From the NCBI RefSeq assembly GCF_020687785.1, contig NZ_JAJEWI010000003.1, positions 44,551 through 108,550 on the forward strand: a stretch of 64,000 nt of DNA, in the 5' to 3' direction. This DNA comes from Sphingopyxis yananensis (GTDB lineage Bacteria; Pseudomonadota; Alphaproteobacteria; Sphingomonadales; Sphingomonadaceae). Position 1 is the first letter of the stretch; each line of letters opens with the position of its first letter. Made by a program: the position numbers and the translations under genes. The notes under the pieces were generated by a model. That model saw nothing but the letters and a program-made list of their open reading frames with translations, was not told where the DNA came from and searched no databases. Below, one piece after another: positions 19,092 through 28,216 of the stretch.

Positions 19092-19120
19092 TTGACCAAA
19101 TGGGCGTGGCTGGCTATGGG
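19092..19120 (+). promoter_or_regulatory. Candidate rpsT promoter
   Basis: TTGACC (19092-19097), a 17-base spacer and TATGGG (19115-19120). The resulting leader of about 130 bases contains a CCGGT/ACCGG hairpin near 19140-19160. The position upstream of a ribosomal protein gene supports it; it has not been tested. Confidence 0.45.
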
Positions 19121-19256
19121 CGCAACCTTCGAGCAGGGTCCGGTCCTGAAGGAACCGGTGGCATAGAGAGGATGATTCGCATTTGATGCGTTGGTCATCA
19201 CCTCGATGAAACCGTGCTCCTACTGACTTTGACCGTTTGGAAAATTTGAGGAAATT

Positions 19257-19520
19257 ATGGCCAATACGCCGCAGGCAAAGAAGCGCATTCGTCGCAACCA
19301 GGCTCGCACGCTCGTGAACAAGAATCGCGTTTCGCGCATTCGCACGCTCGTGAAGAAGGTGGAAGCAGCCATCACCGCTGGTGATAAGGACGCTGCTGCC
19401 GTTGCCCTGAAGGCAGCCCAGCCGGAAATGGCTCGCGGCGTTGCCAAGGGTGTGCTGCATAAGAACACTGTTGCACGCAAATTCTCGCGCCTGACCAAGG
19501 GTGTGAACGCGATCGCATAA
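19257..19520 (+). CDS. rpsT: 30S ribosomal protein S20
   Basis: It has 87 residues, beginning [36 protein letters not shown] and ending in the basic [19 protein letters not shown]. Strong Shine-Dalgarno GAGGAAA lies just before the ATG. The first protein to bind the 16S 5' domain along with S17, S4 and others. It stands alone with its own terminator, next to dnaA. Confidence 0.97.
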   Translation: MANTPQAKKRIRRNQARTLVNKNRVSRIRTLVKKVEAAITAGDKDAAAVALKAAQPEMARGVAKGVLHKNTVARKFSRLTKGVNAIA

Positions 19521-19553
19521 TTACGGTTCGGCTTTGGCCGAATTGTAAAATCA

Positions 19554-19590
19554 AAAGAACCCGCCGGATGCGATTCGGCGGGTTCTTTTT
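19554..19590 (+). terminator. Rho-independent terminator of rpsT
   Basis: A perfect 13-base stem AAAGAACCCGCCG / CGGCGGGTTCTTT around a 9-base loop, followed by a T run. Confidence 0.9.
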
Positions 19591-20006
19591 GTGTTCTGCG
19601 AAACTGGATCCCATGGGCATCATGGGGCGATGCCGGCCTATCATTTGGTGCGCCGCGGTAAGTGACGGAATTGTGGCGATTCGGCTACGAACTTTACTAT
19701 ATTATTTTGTAAAATACTGAAAAATAACAATAAAAACTAAATTATCGGGGACTCCCGCCTGTCTCCTGAGTCAAGATTTTTATTTCAATATTTTTACAGG
19801 CCGAGGCCTTGATCGACTCTCCCTACCCTGCCTAGACAGGGGGCGTCACAGGGAATCGCCAGTGACCATTACATCGACATATTCATCTGTTCACGGGGCT
19901 CCTGTGGCCCGAGAACCCTGTTGCGCGTCTGGAACATGCAGCAGATTTCGTGAACGGCGGATTATGGCATGGCGGGGCGTTTTGAGTTTTTAAAGGGCGG
20001 TAGGGC
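19591..20006 (+). other. dnaA upstream region with AT-rich tract
   Basis: Non-coding stretch between the rpsT terminator and dnaA. At 19690-19755 it is strikingly AT-rich (runs of A and T, e.g. ACAATAAAAACTAAATTATC), and again at 19775-19800, against a GC-rich surrounding. I looked for DnaA boxes (TTATCCACA-like) and found none convincing, so I do not call an origin. A promoter-like pair lies at 19809-19837. Confidence 0.5.
19809..19837 (+). promoter_or_regulatory. Candidate dnaA promoter
   Basis: TTGATC (19809-19814), a 17-base spacer and CTAGAC (19832-19837). CTAGA-type -10 elements resemble those I associate with sphingomonad stable RNA promoters. It predicts a leader of about 160 bases before the dnaA GTG. 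Confidence 0.4.
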
Positions 20007-21602
20007 GTGATCCATAGCGGACAAATCCAAGGCATGATGGCACAGTTGGGAGGCGCGCAAAGCGATTTTGCCGGCCTGTGGCTGCGCATTGCCGAGGGGC
20101 TGCGTCGGGATTTGGGCGCGCGAACCTTTGATCACTGGCTCAAGCCCGTGCGCTTCGCGGACCATTGCGCCCTAAGCGGTGTGGTCACGTTGGAAGCGCC
20201 CAGCCGATTCTCGGCCAATTGGGTGAACGAACGTTTTGGCGATCGGCTGTTGCTGGCATGGCGTCAGCATTTGCCATCGGTGCAAAGCGTGTCGGTGGTG
20301 GGCGGTATGGCGACCCAAGACCGCGCATCGGTGATTGCTCAAGAACCGGCGATACCGCATTTTGACGCGGACGCGGAGTCCGCGGCGCAGCCCTTGGGCG
20401 GCCCCTTTCATGACGCTGGCCCGCATCATGACAAAGTCTCGCTGGACGGGTCTGCTGTGCGGGCGTCGCTGCACCATGCACCGGTGTCGCCGTCGCTGAA
20501 ATCTGCCTTTGCGCAGTCCCATGCCGGGCAAGCGCCGGTGGGCGTGATGGCAGGCGGCTTTACGGCCGGTACGGGCCAATCCTTGCCCTTTGATGCGCGC
20601 CTATCCTTTGATCGGTTTCAGGTATCGCGCAGCAATATCTTGGCTGCCAATGCCGCACGGCGCGTCACAATGGTCGAAGCGCCCTTGTTCAGCCCGCTCT
20701 TTTTGTGCGGTGGAACGGGGCAGGGCAAAACCCATTTGCTGCACGCCATTGCCCAGCAATATGCGGTCCATCACCCCAATGCCAATATCATCATGATGTC
20801 GGCAGAAAAATTCATGATGGAATTTGTCACCGCGATGCGCGGCGGCGACATGATGGCGTTTAAGGCCCGCTTGCGCGCCGCTGATTTGTTGATGCTGGAC
20901 GATCTGCAATTTGTGATCGGCAAGAACAGCACCCAAGAAGAATTGCTGCATACGATCGATGATTTGATGGTGTCGGGCAAACGCTTGGTGGTGACGGCGG
21001 ATCGTCCGCCCGCGATGCTGGACGGTGTTGAGGCGCGTTTATTGTCGCGTCTGTCGGGCGGCTTGGTGGCGGATATCGAATCCCCCGAAGAGGAATTGCG
21101 CGAACGCATCATTCGTCAGCGTATCGCTGATATGCCGATGATCGATGTTCCGGTTCCGGTGATTGAATATCTGGTTAAAAATTTCACCCGCAACATCCGC
21201 GAGCTGGAAGGCGCGCTGAACAAATTGCTGGCTTATGCGGCCTTGGCAGGCACGCCGATTGACTTGGCGCTGGCCGAGACTCGCTTGGCTGATAATGTCC
21301 GCAGCGCGCGTCCGCGTGTGTCGATTGACGAAATTCAAAAGGCGGTATGCGCCCATTTTCGTCTGGATAAGTCGGAAATGTCGTCGAAGCGCCGCACCCG
21401 CTCCATTGCCCGCCCGCGTCAGGTGGCGATGTTCTTGGCCAAGGAAATGACGCCCCGCAGCTATCCCGACATTGGCCGCCGCTTTGGTGGACGGGACCAT
21501 AGCACGGTGATTCACGCCGTACGCACCATTGAAAATCTGCGCGTGAAAGACGGCGAATTGGACGCGGATATCGCGGCGATTCGCCGTATGTTGAACGGAT
21601 AA
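20007..21602 (+). CDS. dnaA: Chromosomal replication initiator DnaA
   Basis: ATP-dependent initiator that opens oriC. It has 531 residues from a GTG at 20007, preceded by AGGGCGG; in-frame ATGs at 20034 and 20037 are alternatives. Domain I (FAGLWLRIAEGLRRDLGARTFDHWLKPVRF), a long variable domain II to about 195, then the AAA+ core with FDRFQVSRSNILAANAARRV, Walker A GGTGQGKT (235-242), Walker B LLMLDDLQF and sensor TADRPP. Domain IV carries IARPRQVAMFLAKEMTPRSYPDIGRRFGGRDHSTVIHAVR, the DnaA-box-binding signature. Presence of domains I and IV separates it from the regulator HdaA. Confidence 0.96.
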   Translation: MIHSGQIQGMMAQLGGAQSDFAGLWLRIAEGLRRDLGARTFDHWLKPVRFADHCALSGVVTLEAPSRFSANWVNERFGDRLLLAWRQHLPSVQSVSVVGGMATQDRASVIAQEPAIPHFDADAESAAQPLGGPFHDAGPHHDKVSLDGSAVRASLHHAPVSPSLKSAFAQSHAGQAPVGVMAGGFTAGTGQSLPFDARLSFDRFQVSRSNILAANAARRVTMVEAPLFSPLFLCGGTGQGKTHLLHAIAQQYAVHHPNANIIMMSAEKFMMEFVTAMRGGDMMAFKARLRAADLLMLDDLQFVIGKNSTQEELLHTIDDLMVSGKRLVVTADRPPAMLDGVEARLLSRLSGGLVADIESPEEELRERIIRQRIADMPMIDVPVPVIEYLVKNFTRNIRELEGALNKLLAYAALAGTPIDLALAETRLADNVRSARPRVSIDEIQKAVCAHFRLDKSEMSSKRRTRSIARPRQVAMFLAKEMTPRSYPDIGRRFGGRDHSTVIHAVRTIENLRVKDGELDADIAAIRRMLNG

Positions 21603-21738
21603 AATTTCTGCTTTCCAGCCAGTTGTTCGTGGTTTTCTGGATCAGCTTGCCGTGCATTGGCCCCTATGTTGCGCGGCCATGGGCTGGCGTGATCTTGGAT
21701 GCCCATTGGCTGTTTGATGCACGGATTTTGCAGATATG

Positions 21739-21771
21739 AAAAAAGCCCGCGTCTTATGATGCGGGCTTTTT
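21739..21771. terminator. Bidirectional terminator between dnaA and the DUF4136 gene
   Basis: AAAAAAGCCCGC / GCGGGCTTTTT stem around a 10-base loop, with A run on one side and T run on the other, placed between two convergent genes. Confidence 0.85.
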
Positions 21772-21787
21772 GGTATGTAGCGGTGGC

Positions 21788-22480
21788 TTAACGCTTTTCG
21801 GGCGGGGCCACGGTAATGCGAATCTTTTCACCGCTATTGCCGGGGAAGTTGGTGAACATCGCTTCGATCAGATTCGGGATAATCTGCGTCAGATTATTGT
21901 CGGTCGCTTGCGCTTCTGCACGGCCTTCGAACAAACGATAGCCGTCCGATGCGCGGCTGATTTGCAGCGTCAGGTCACTGGTGTAAACCGTATAGCTTTC
22001 AATATCGCGCCCGCCCCAGCTTGGGCCAAAGCCGCCCCACATGAAGGGGTCACGATAGCCATAGACATAGCGGCGACCATTGGGGCCGCGCACGACCATG
22101 GGGTAATAGCGTGGGCCATAATAGCCGCCATACCATGGGTCCATCATCGCAGGGGATGAGCGTACCCGCTCACGGCCATTGTCGATGCCATAGTCCAACC
22201 GCACCAATAATTCGCCTTTTTCGCCAGCAGCGGCAGGGCGATAGCCATATTTTGTCAGTTCACCCGCCACCAAATTGGCATAATGGCCAAATTCAATGCC
22301 GCCATCGAGCGCGGGATTGCCCGCTTCAATGGTAAAGCTTTGGCCTTGGGGCGCGGGAAGCTGGGTTTGAAAGCGCGAGACATCGGCCTTGAAGGGCGTG
22401 GCACATGCGGACAAAGCAAGGGCCGCGCCGGTCAGGACAGCGATGCCAAAAGTGCGAGCCAATTTCTGTTTCATCATCAT
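21788..22480 (-). CDS. DUF4136-type outer-membrane lipoprotein
   Basis: About 230 residues. Three consecutive ATGs (22480, 22477, 22474) follow GGAG; the second or third gives better spacing. Lipoprotein signal KLARTFGIAVLTGAALALSACATPF with lipobox LSAC. The mature part has SFTIEAGNPALDGGIEFGHYANLVAGELTKYGYRP and LLVRLDYGIDNG, matching the DUF4136 pattern, with a Gly/Tyr-rich insert (DPWYGGYYGPRYYPMVV, DPFMWGGFGPSWGG). The function of the family is unknown; envelope location is predicted. The gene lies alone, with its own promoter region. Confidence 0.78.
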   Translation of the reverse strand: MMMKQKLARTFGIAVLTGAALALSACATPFKADVSRFQTQLPAPQGQSFTIEAGNPALDGGIEFGHYANLVAGELTKYGYRPAAAGEKGELLVRLDYGIDNGRERVRSSPAMMDPWYGGYYGPRYYPMVVRGPNGRRYVYGYRDPFMWGGFGPSWGGRDIESYTVYTSDLTLQISRASDGYRLFEGRAEAQATDNNLTQIIPNLIEAMFTNFPGNSGEKIRITVAPPEKR

Positions 22481-22654
22481 GCTCCAATATCCTCTGTCCA
22501 GCGATGCCGAGCCCATTTGGCTTGGGGCTCATACGCGATGAGCAGAGGGTCTGTTCCTATATATGACTATATCATAGCAACTGAACCTTGGTTGAACCCG
22601 CTTTGTCGCATTTTTTTGCGAGGCTGCTATTTTTCTATGGCCGAAATCAGAAAC

Positions 22655-22682
22655 GCCCCCTGTGATATATTTCACAAGGGGC
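22655..22682. promoter_or_regulatory. CRP/FNR-type palindrome that is also a strong hairpin
   Basis: TGTGATATATTTCACA (22661-22676) fits TGTGA-N6-TCACA exactly. Flanking GCCCCC and AGGGGC extend it to an 11-base stem around a 6-base loop. It lies between trpS (ending at 22728, minus strand) and the DUF4136 gene (starting about 180 bases further on the same strand). It could end trpS transcription, although only a weak T tract follows, or bind a CRP/FNR-family regulator. Confidence 0.6.
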
Positions 22683-22727
22683 GCTGCTTCTGGATGGCGA
22701 TAGGCCGAAATAGAGGGGGAGCGGTTT

Positions 22728-23744
22728 TTACCGGCACAACCCCAAAGCGTCATAGGCGGCGTCCAATGTCGGACGGGCGACGTCGCGCGCCCTGGCCGCG
22801 CCTTTGTTCAAAATGCCATCCAGCACCAGATCATCATCCTTTAACGCATTGAATCGGCTGGTGATTGGGGCCAGTTGTTCGACCAGCAATTCGCCCAAGG
22901 CGGGTTTGAATGCGCCAAAGCCCTGACCACCAAATTGTTGCAGCACGGCGTCCAGACTGATGTCGGCAAAGGTGGCATAAAGGGCGACAAGATTGCGAGC
23001 TTCGGGGCGGCCTTCCAGGCCCGCTGGCTCGGATGGCAAAGGTTCGGCATCGCTTTTGGCTTTGCGGATTTTCTGCATCATCAAATCGGCATCATCCGTC
23101 AGGTTGATCCGGCTGTTGTCCGATGGGTCGGACTTGCTCATTTTCGATGATCCGTCGCGCAGGCTCATGATTCGGGCGGCATCGGCGGGGATGATCGCTT
23201 CGGGCAAGGTGAAGACGGGGGCGTCTTCGCTGGCGAAATCATTGTTGAATTTTTGCGCAATGTCGCGGGCCAGTTCCAAATGTTGCTTTTGGTCTTCGCC
23301 CACCGGAACATGGGTGGCCTGATACAGCAGCACGTCAGCGGCTTGCAGCACAGGATAAGTGAACAGCGCAGCAGATGCACCCTCGCGGTTCTTGCCGCTT
23401 TTATCCTTGAACTGCGTCATGCGGTTCAGCCAGCCGATGCGGGCGGTGCCGTTCAGCAACCATTGCAATTCACTGTGCGCAGGAACGCGGGCCTGATTGA
23501 ACAAATAGCTGCGGTCGGTATCAATGCCGCAGGCGACCAAAGCGGCGGTCATCGCCCGCGTGTTTTTGGTCAGGCTGGCGGGGTCATGCGGCATGGAAAT
23601 GGCGTGCAGATCGGCCAGAAAGAACAGGCATTCGCCGCCCTTTTCCGCTGTGTCATCCTGCATGCGTACCCAATTGCGAATCGCACCCAGATAATTGCCA
23701 AGGTGCAAATTTCCGGTGGGCTGAATGCCAGATACGATCCGCAT
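22728..23744 (-). CDS. trpS: Tryptophan-tRNA ligase
   Basis: Class I aminoacyl-tRNA synthetase charging tRNA-Trp. It has 338 residues with HIGH-type motif QPTGNLHLGNYLGAIRNWV near the start and SKMSKSDPSDNSRINL (KMSKS). Substrate pocket VPVGEDQKQHLELARDIAQKFN. It follows murJ by 45 bases, a gene pair common in sphingomonads. Confidence 0.97.
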   Translation of the reverse strand: MRIVSGIQPTGNLHLGNYLGAIRNWVRMQDDTAEKGGECLFFLADLHAISMPHDPASLTKNTRAMTAALVACGIDTDRSYLFNQARVPAHSELQWLLNGTARIGWLNRMTQFKDKSGKNREGASAALFTYPVLQAADVLLYQATHVPVGEDQKQHLELARDIAQKFNNDFASEDAPVFTLPEAIIPADAARIMSLRDGSSKMSKSDPSDNSRINLTDDADLMMQKIRKAKSDAEPLPSEPAGLEGRPEARNLVALYATFADISLDAVLQQFGGQGFGAFKPALGELLVEQLAPITSRFNALKDDDLVLDGILNKGAARARDVARPTLDAAYDALGLCR

Positions 23745-23789
23745 GATATTGTCTTTCCGTCGTTAATAATTCAAAATTTAGCGCCGCTG

Positions 23790-25367
23790 TTAGGCAGGCC
23801 GGCGGCGCAATTGGCCAAGGGTGCTGCGATCCACTACACCGAACGCAAAGGCACAGCCGAAAAAGACCAAGGCCCCGCTGCCGACCACGCTGCCCAGCGC
23901 CAGCAATCGCTCGGTCACGCCGCCCGTAAAGGCATCGCCAAACAGGGGAATGATCCACCACAACACGCCAGCCATAATGGCCGCCGCGCCGCTGATACGC
24001 GCAATGCGCCCCGCCACCAACAGGCTGATACGATAAAGACCGCGCTTGTGCAAAATGCCATAGAGCAAAGCGACGTTAATCCATGCTGCAATGGACCCCG
24101 CCACCGTCAGGCCGATCAACCCCATATGGGGAATCAGCAACAGGTTGAGCGCGATATTGGCGGCCAATGCCACAGCGGCGGTGATGACAGGGGTGCGGGT
24201 GTCTTTGCGGGCAAAGAAATTGGGCACCAACACCTTGACCAACACATAAGCGGGCAGGCCCAGCACCAAGCCGCCAACCACCGCGCCGGTCATCAGGCCG
24301 TCGGCCTTGCTATAGGCCCCGCCGACATAAAAGGCGCTGGTGATGGCTGGCCCCGCCACATATAAAGCCACGGCGGCGGGCACGGTCAGCAGCATCGACA
24401 ATTCCACCGCATTGCTTTGCAGGCGCGACGCACCGCCGCTATCCTCCAGCGCGATCATCCGCGACAAGGATGGCAAAATGGCGGTGCCCAGCGCGATGCC
24501 GATAATCCCCAGCGGCAATTGATTCAGCCGGTCCGCCATCGCCAAATAGGTGATGCTTTTGTCCGGCAGTTCGGAAATGAAGAACAGGTCCACAAAGCGG
24601 CTGATTTGATACACGCCCGCGCCAAAAATGGCGGGCAGGATCAGCACGCCCATTTCCTTGACACCGGCGGTGATGCGCGGGCGGTGCAGGGCGGGCCGGA
24701 AACCGGCTTTGCGGACCCAATAATAAAGCCACAGCAATTGCAATATGCCGGAAACCGACACGGATATCGCCAGATAAAATCCGGTATTTTCGCGCGCCGC
24801 ATGGCTGCCATCGCCTGTAAACAATCCCAGCAATAACGCCGCCACCAAACAGATGTTCAGCAAAATAGGGGCCGCAGCGGCGGCGGCAAAGCGCGACAGG
24901 CTGTTCAATATGGCGGCGAACAAGGTCGCGATGCTCATAAAGCCCAAATAAGGAAAGGCGATCCACGCCATCCATATCGCCAGATCAAAGACAGGCTTGT
25001 CGGCCTTGATATTGTCGTTGGCGAACAGGGCCATGATCCATGGCATGGCGACCATCATCAGACCCGAAAAGATAATCAAAATCGGAATCAGCACCGCCAA
25101 CACGGTGTCGGCAAAAGCGCGGGCTTCGCTGATATCGCCATCTTTGGTCATGCGCCGGTTGAACAACGGCACAAAGGCGGCGGAAAAGGCCCCTTCGGCA
25201 AAAAGGCGACGAAAGATATTGGGCAATTGAAAGGCCAATTGCCACGCATCCGCTACGCCGCCCGCACCCAATATGCGGGATAACAGCATATCGCGCGCAA
25301 AACCGAAAAGGCGGCTGACCAAAGTCAAACCGCCTATGGTGCCAACATTTTTGATCAGGCTGCTCAT
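23790..25367 (-). CDS. murJ: Lipid II flippase MurJ
   Basis: MOP-superfamily flippase of the inner membrane that moves lipid II outward. It has 525 residues with about 14 hydrophobic helices. The start SSLIKNVGTIGGLTLVSRLFGFARDMLLSRILGAGGVADAWQLAFQLPNIFRRLFAEGAFSAAF carries the conserved MviN TM1-2 arginines. Members of the pair SecB-MurJ-TrpS lie on the same strand and may be co-transcribed. Confidence 0.96.
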   Translation of the reverse strand: MSSLIKNVGTIGGLTLVSRLFGFARDMLLSRILGAGGVADAWQLAFQLPNIFRRLFAEGAFSAAFVPLFNRRMTKDGDISEARAFADTVLAVLIPILIIFSGLMMVAMPWIMALFANDNIKADKPVFDLAIWMAWIAFPYLGFMSIATLFAAILNSLSRFAAAAAAPILLNICLVAALLLGLFTGDGSHAARENTGFYLAISVSVSGILQLLWLYYWVRKAGFRPALHRPRITAGVKEMGVLILPAIFGAGVYQISRFVDLFFISELPDKSITYLAMADRLNQLPLGIIGIALGTAILPSLSRMIALEDSGGASRLQSNAVELSMLLTVPAAVALYVAGPAITSAFYVGGAYSKADGLMTGAVVGGLVLGLPAYVLVKVLVPNFFARKDTRTPVITAAVALAANIALNLLLIPHMGLIGLTVAGSIAAWINVALLYGILHKRGLYRISLLVAGRIARISGAAAIMAGVLWWIIPLFGDAFTGGVTERLLALGSVVGSGALVFFGCAFAFGVVDRSTLGQLRRRPA

Positions 25368-25403
25368 ATAGTCAGACGATCAGCCTGATCCTTTCTGGCC
25401 AGA

Positions 25404-25925
25404 TTATGCGTTGCCGACTGGCGCGCCAAATTCGGCTTGTGCGGCTTGTTCGGCCTGAGCCTGAACTTGCTGCATGAACAGGCCGTGGAAATCGATGGGT
25501 TCCAGCAACAAAGGCGGGAAACCGCCGTCGCGGACGCAATCGGCAATGACGCGGCGAGCGAAGGGGAACAGGATGCGCGGGGCTTCGGCCAAGAAGAAGG
25601 GCTGAAGCTGATCTTCGGGCACATGGCGCACGCCAAACAGGCCAGCATATTTCAGGTCAACGATGAAGGCCGTGCCTTCGTCCGATTTCGACGTGACGTC
25701 GATTTTCAGCACCACTTCGAACAGGCCATCGCCCACGCCGTCCGCGCCAATGTTAAACTGTACGTCCAATTGCGGCGCCGACTGCCACTGATAAACCGCA
25801 GGCGCGCTGGGGTTTTCGAACGACAAATCCTTCACATATTGCGAGATCAGGCCAATGGTGGGGGCGGTGTCTTCGCCATTGGTTTGCGGAGCTTGGATGG
25901 GTTCGCTCGGCGTTTGGTCGGACAT
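25404..25925 (-). CDS. secB: Protein-export chaperone SecB
   Basis: Homotetrameric chaperone keeping preproteins unfolded for SecA. The start at 25925 (MSDQTPSEP) has AGGAAA directly upstream; a longer frame exists. It has 173 residues with the SecB core ISQYVKDLSFENPSAPAVYQ, LKYAGLFGVRHVPEDQLQPFFLAEAPRILFPFARRVIADCVRDGGFPPLLLEPIDFHGLF, and an acidic/Gln-rich tail. Divergent from the Tim44-like gene. Confidence 0.96.
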   Translation of the reverse strand: MSDQTPSEPIQAPQTNGEDTAPTIGLISQYVKDLSFENPSAPAVYQWQSAPQLDVQFNIGADGVGDGLFEVVLKIDVTSKSDEGTAFIVDLKYAGLFGVRHVPEDQLQPFFLAEAPRILFPFARRVIADCVRDGGFPPLLLEPIDFHGLFMQQVQAQAEQAAQAEFGAPVGNA

Positions 25926-26224
25926 ATTTCCTGCTTTCCTTGGGATCAATTTGTCGTTGCCCGCGCAAAAGCCGCCTTAAGGCCTTGTCGCAAAGCGTGT
26001 TGCGGCGCTTAGCAGTGCGGGCGATGCAGCACAATCATTGAACAAGCCTGCTGCCGGCTTTTGCAGGGTGGATGCGCGCCGTTATGAAGGGCAGGGAGGC
26101 AAAGCTGGCGTGAATAGTGGGATGCTGTGCAATAAAAACATCATCGCACCGCTCGCCAAGGGAACAAAGCAGGCGTAACGCCATTTGAAAGATAGGCGTT
26201 GTTCCCCTATATCCGCTGAACATA

Positions 26225-26920
26225 TTGATTGACCCGTATTGGATCTTGCTTGTGACCGCTTTTTCGATCGTTCTTCTCGCCATGATTGCTGCATTTTTGG
26301 GCATGCGGCTCTATTCGGTGCTGGGCAAGCGCACGGGGCATGAGCAAGAGCCTGTTTTGCCCCGCCGTGATGATCAGCGCGTGGCGCCAGTACCCGCCCG
26401 ATTGGGCGATCAACAGGGCGTAGTAACCGCCGATCCGGCGCTGGTTCCCGCCAATTTGGTTTATGAACCCCAAGCCGAGGCGGGCTTGCGGCAATTGCTG
26501 GCCAGCGATCCGCAATTTGATGCGGGCCAATTTATGGGCGGTGCCGAGGCGGCTTATCGCATGATCCTCGAAGCCTTTTGGTCCGGCGACCGTGCGACAT
26601 TGCGCGATTTGTGCGACAGCGACAGCTATGACGCCTTTGTCGCCGCCATCGAAGACCGCGAATCGCGTGGGGAAAAGCTGGACAATCGCTTGATCGGCAT
26701 CGACAGCGCGAAAATCTCCGACGTCACCATTTCGGGCGGTGAAGCCCATGTGACCGTCCATTATCAAGCGGACATCAGCGGCGTGACACGCGATGCCAAT
26801 GATGTGGTGATTGCGGGTTCGATGTCGGATGCGTCGCAGACCAACGATATGTGGACCTTCCGCCGCGTGATTGGCAGCCGCGATCCCAACTGGCTGCTCG
26901 ACGAAGCCGTCGCGGTTTAA
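26225..26920 (+). CDS. Tim44-like domain protein
   Basis: It has 231 residues, apparently from TTG at 26225; no ATG and no good Shine-Dalgarno are present, so the start is uncertain. One N-terminal transmembrane helix (ILLVTAFSIVLLAMIAAFLGMRL), a charged linker, then a Tim44/TimA-type domain from about 80: FMGGAEAAYRMILEAFWSGDRATLRDLCDSDSYDAFVAAIEDRESRGE through WTFRRVIGSRDPNWLLDEA. In alphaproteobacteria this family sits next to secB, mltA and smr, as here. It is relevant as the bacterial relative of a mitochondrial import component; the bacterial role is not settled. Confidence 0.88.
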   Translation: MIDPYWILLVTAFSIVLLAMIAAFLGMRLYSVLGKRTGHEQEPVLPRRDDQRVAPVPARLGDQQGVVTADPALVPANLVYEPQAEAGLRQLLASDPQFDAGQFMGGAEAAYRMILEAFWSGDRATLRDLCDSDSYDAFVAAIEDRESRGEKLDNRLIGIDSAKISDVTISGGEAHVTVHYQADISGVTRDANDVVIAGSMSDASQTNDMWTFRRVIGSRDPNWLLDEAVAV

Positions 26921-26923
26921 GCG

Positions 26924-28216
26924 ATGATGACGCCCGCTTCTGTCTGGGCCGTAAAGCGCAGACAGCGCGGGAGGACAAAAGGTTCCGCGCTGACGCTGTC
27001 TTGGCGGCTGCCTGTGGTTTCGGCGCTGATGGTCGCTCTTGGTGCGTGTTCAGCGGTTCCCCCGCAGGGCGCAGGGCCTGCCCCTGCGGTACGCGCCCCT
27101 AGCAAGCCGCAAACTCTTCCCACACCCGCCCCCGCCTCCGTGGTGAATGGGGGGGGAACGGCGGCGACATCGGGCGTGGCGCTGGGGCCGGACTTTGCCA
27201 GCCTTGGCGTGACGGACCAGCAAGCGAGCCGCGCCTTGGCGGCGTTTCGCATTTCGTGCCCATCGGTGCAAAAACGTAGCGATGCTAGCGGATTGACCCA
27301 GCCCCAAGATTGGACCGAAGCCTGTGCGGCGGCGGCAAATTGGGCGGATGACAAGGCCACCCAATTTTTCGCGCAATATTTTCAAACGGTGCAAATTGGC
27401 AATGGCGCGGCCTTTGCTACCGGATATTTTGAACCCGAAATCGCGGCATCGCGCACGCGCAGCGCTGCGTATAATGTGCCTATTTATCGCCGCCCTGATG
27501 ATTTGGTGGAAGTGAATCTGGGTGATTTTTCAGACGATTTAAAGGGCCGCACCGTGCGTGGGCGCGCCCAACAGGGCAAGCTGGTGCGCTATTATGATCG
27601 CAAGGAAATTAGCGAGGGTGCGCTGGCTGGGCGGGGGCTGGAAATAGCCTATGCCGCCGATGCCGCCGAATTTTTCTTTTTGCAAATCCAAGGCTCTGGT
27701 CGTCTGCGTCTGCCGGGTGGCGATGTGATGCGCATTGGCTATGACACCCAAAATGGGCGCGGCTATGTCGGCATTGGGAAATTGCTGCTGGATCGCGGGG
27801 AATTGCCGCGCGGCGGCGCGGATATGCAGGGCATCATTAATTATCTGCGCGCCGACCCTGTGCGCGGCGCAGCGGTGATGAATGAAAACCCCAGTTGGAT
27901 ATTTTTTCGCGAATTGACCGGTGCGGGGCCGTTGGGCGCTTTGGGCTTGCCGGTAACGGGGCGCGCATCCATTGCGGCGGACCCCAATTTTATTCCGCTG
28001 GGCGCGCCTGTCTTTCTGTCGCTGGACCGCACGGAGGCCAATGGCCTGTGGGTGGCCCAAGATACGGGCGGCGCGATCAAGGGGGCCAATCGCGTCGATA
28101 CATTTTGGGGAGCGGGCGACGAAGCGCGCCGGATTGCAGGCGGCATGGCGGGGCGTGGTTCGGCCTTATTGTTACTGCCCCGCGCCAGCGTAGCGCGTGT
28201 GATGGCGCGTCCGTAA
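26924..28216 (+). CDS. mltA: Membrane-bound lytic murein transglycosylase A
   Basis: Cleaves glycan strands to 1,6-anhydroMurNAc products in the periplasm. It has 430 residues; the N-terminal region RLPVVSALMVALGACSAVPP gives a lipoprotein signal, LGAC. MltA domain with ATGYFEPEIAASRTRSAAYNVPIYRRP, GRGLEIAYAADAAEFFFLQIQGSGRLRLP, ENPSWIFFRE. The C-terminal 3D domain contains the catalytic aspartate region WVAQDTGGAIKGANRVDTFWGAGDEA. Three bases separate it from the Tim44-like gene and its TAA overlaps the next ATG (TAATG). Confidence 0.95.
   Translation: MMTPASVWAVKRRQRGRTKGSALTLSWRLPVVSALMVALGACSAVPPQGAGPAPAVRAPSKPQTLPTPAPASVVNGGGTAATSGVALGPDFASLGVTDQQASRALAAFRISCPSVQKRSDASGLTQPQDWTEACAAAANWADDKATQFFAQYFQTVQIGNGAAFATGYFEPEIAASRTRSAAYNVPIYRRPDDLVEVNLGDFSDDLKGRTVRGRAQQGKLVRYYDRKEISEGALAGRGLEIAYAADAAEFFFLQIQGSGRLRLPGGDVMRIGYDTQNGRGYVGIGKLLLDRGELPRGGADMQGIINYLRADPVRGAAVMNENPSWIFFRELTGAGPLGALGLPVTGRASIAADPNFIPLGAPVFLSLDRTEANGLWVAQDTGGAIKGANRVDTFWGAGDEARRIAGGMAGRGSALLLLPRASVARVMARP

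Noticed and set aside
19591..20006. Chromosome origin next to dnaA
   Set aside because: AT-rich DNA is present but no DnaA box cluster could be found.
23253..24365. A 370-codon plus-strand open frame
   Set aside because: Antisense to trpS and murJ, which have full motifs; the Gln/His/Ala-rich product is typical of a shadow frame in GC-rich DNA.
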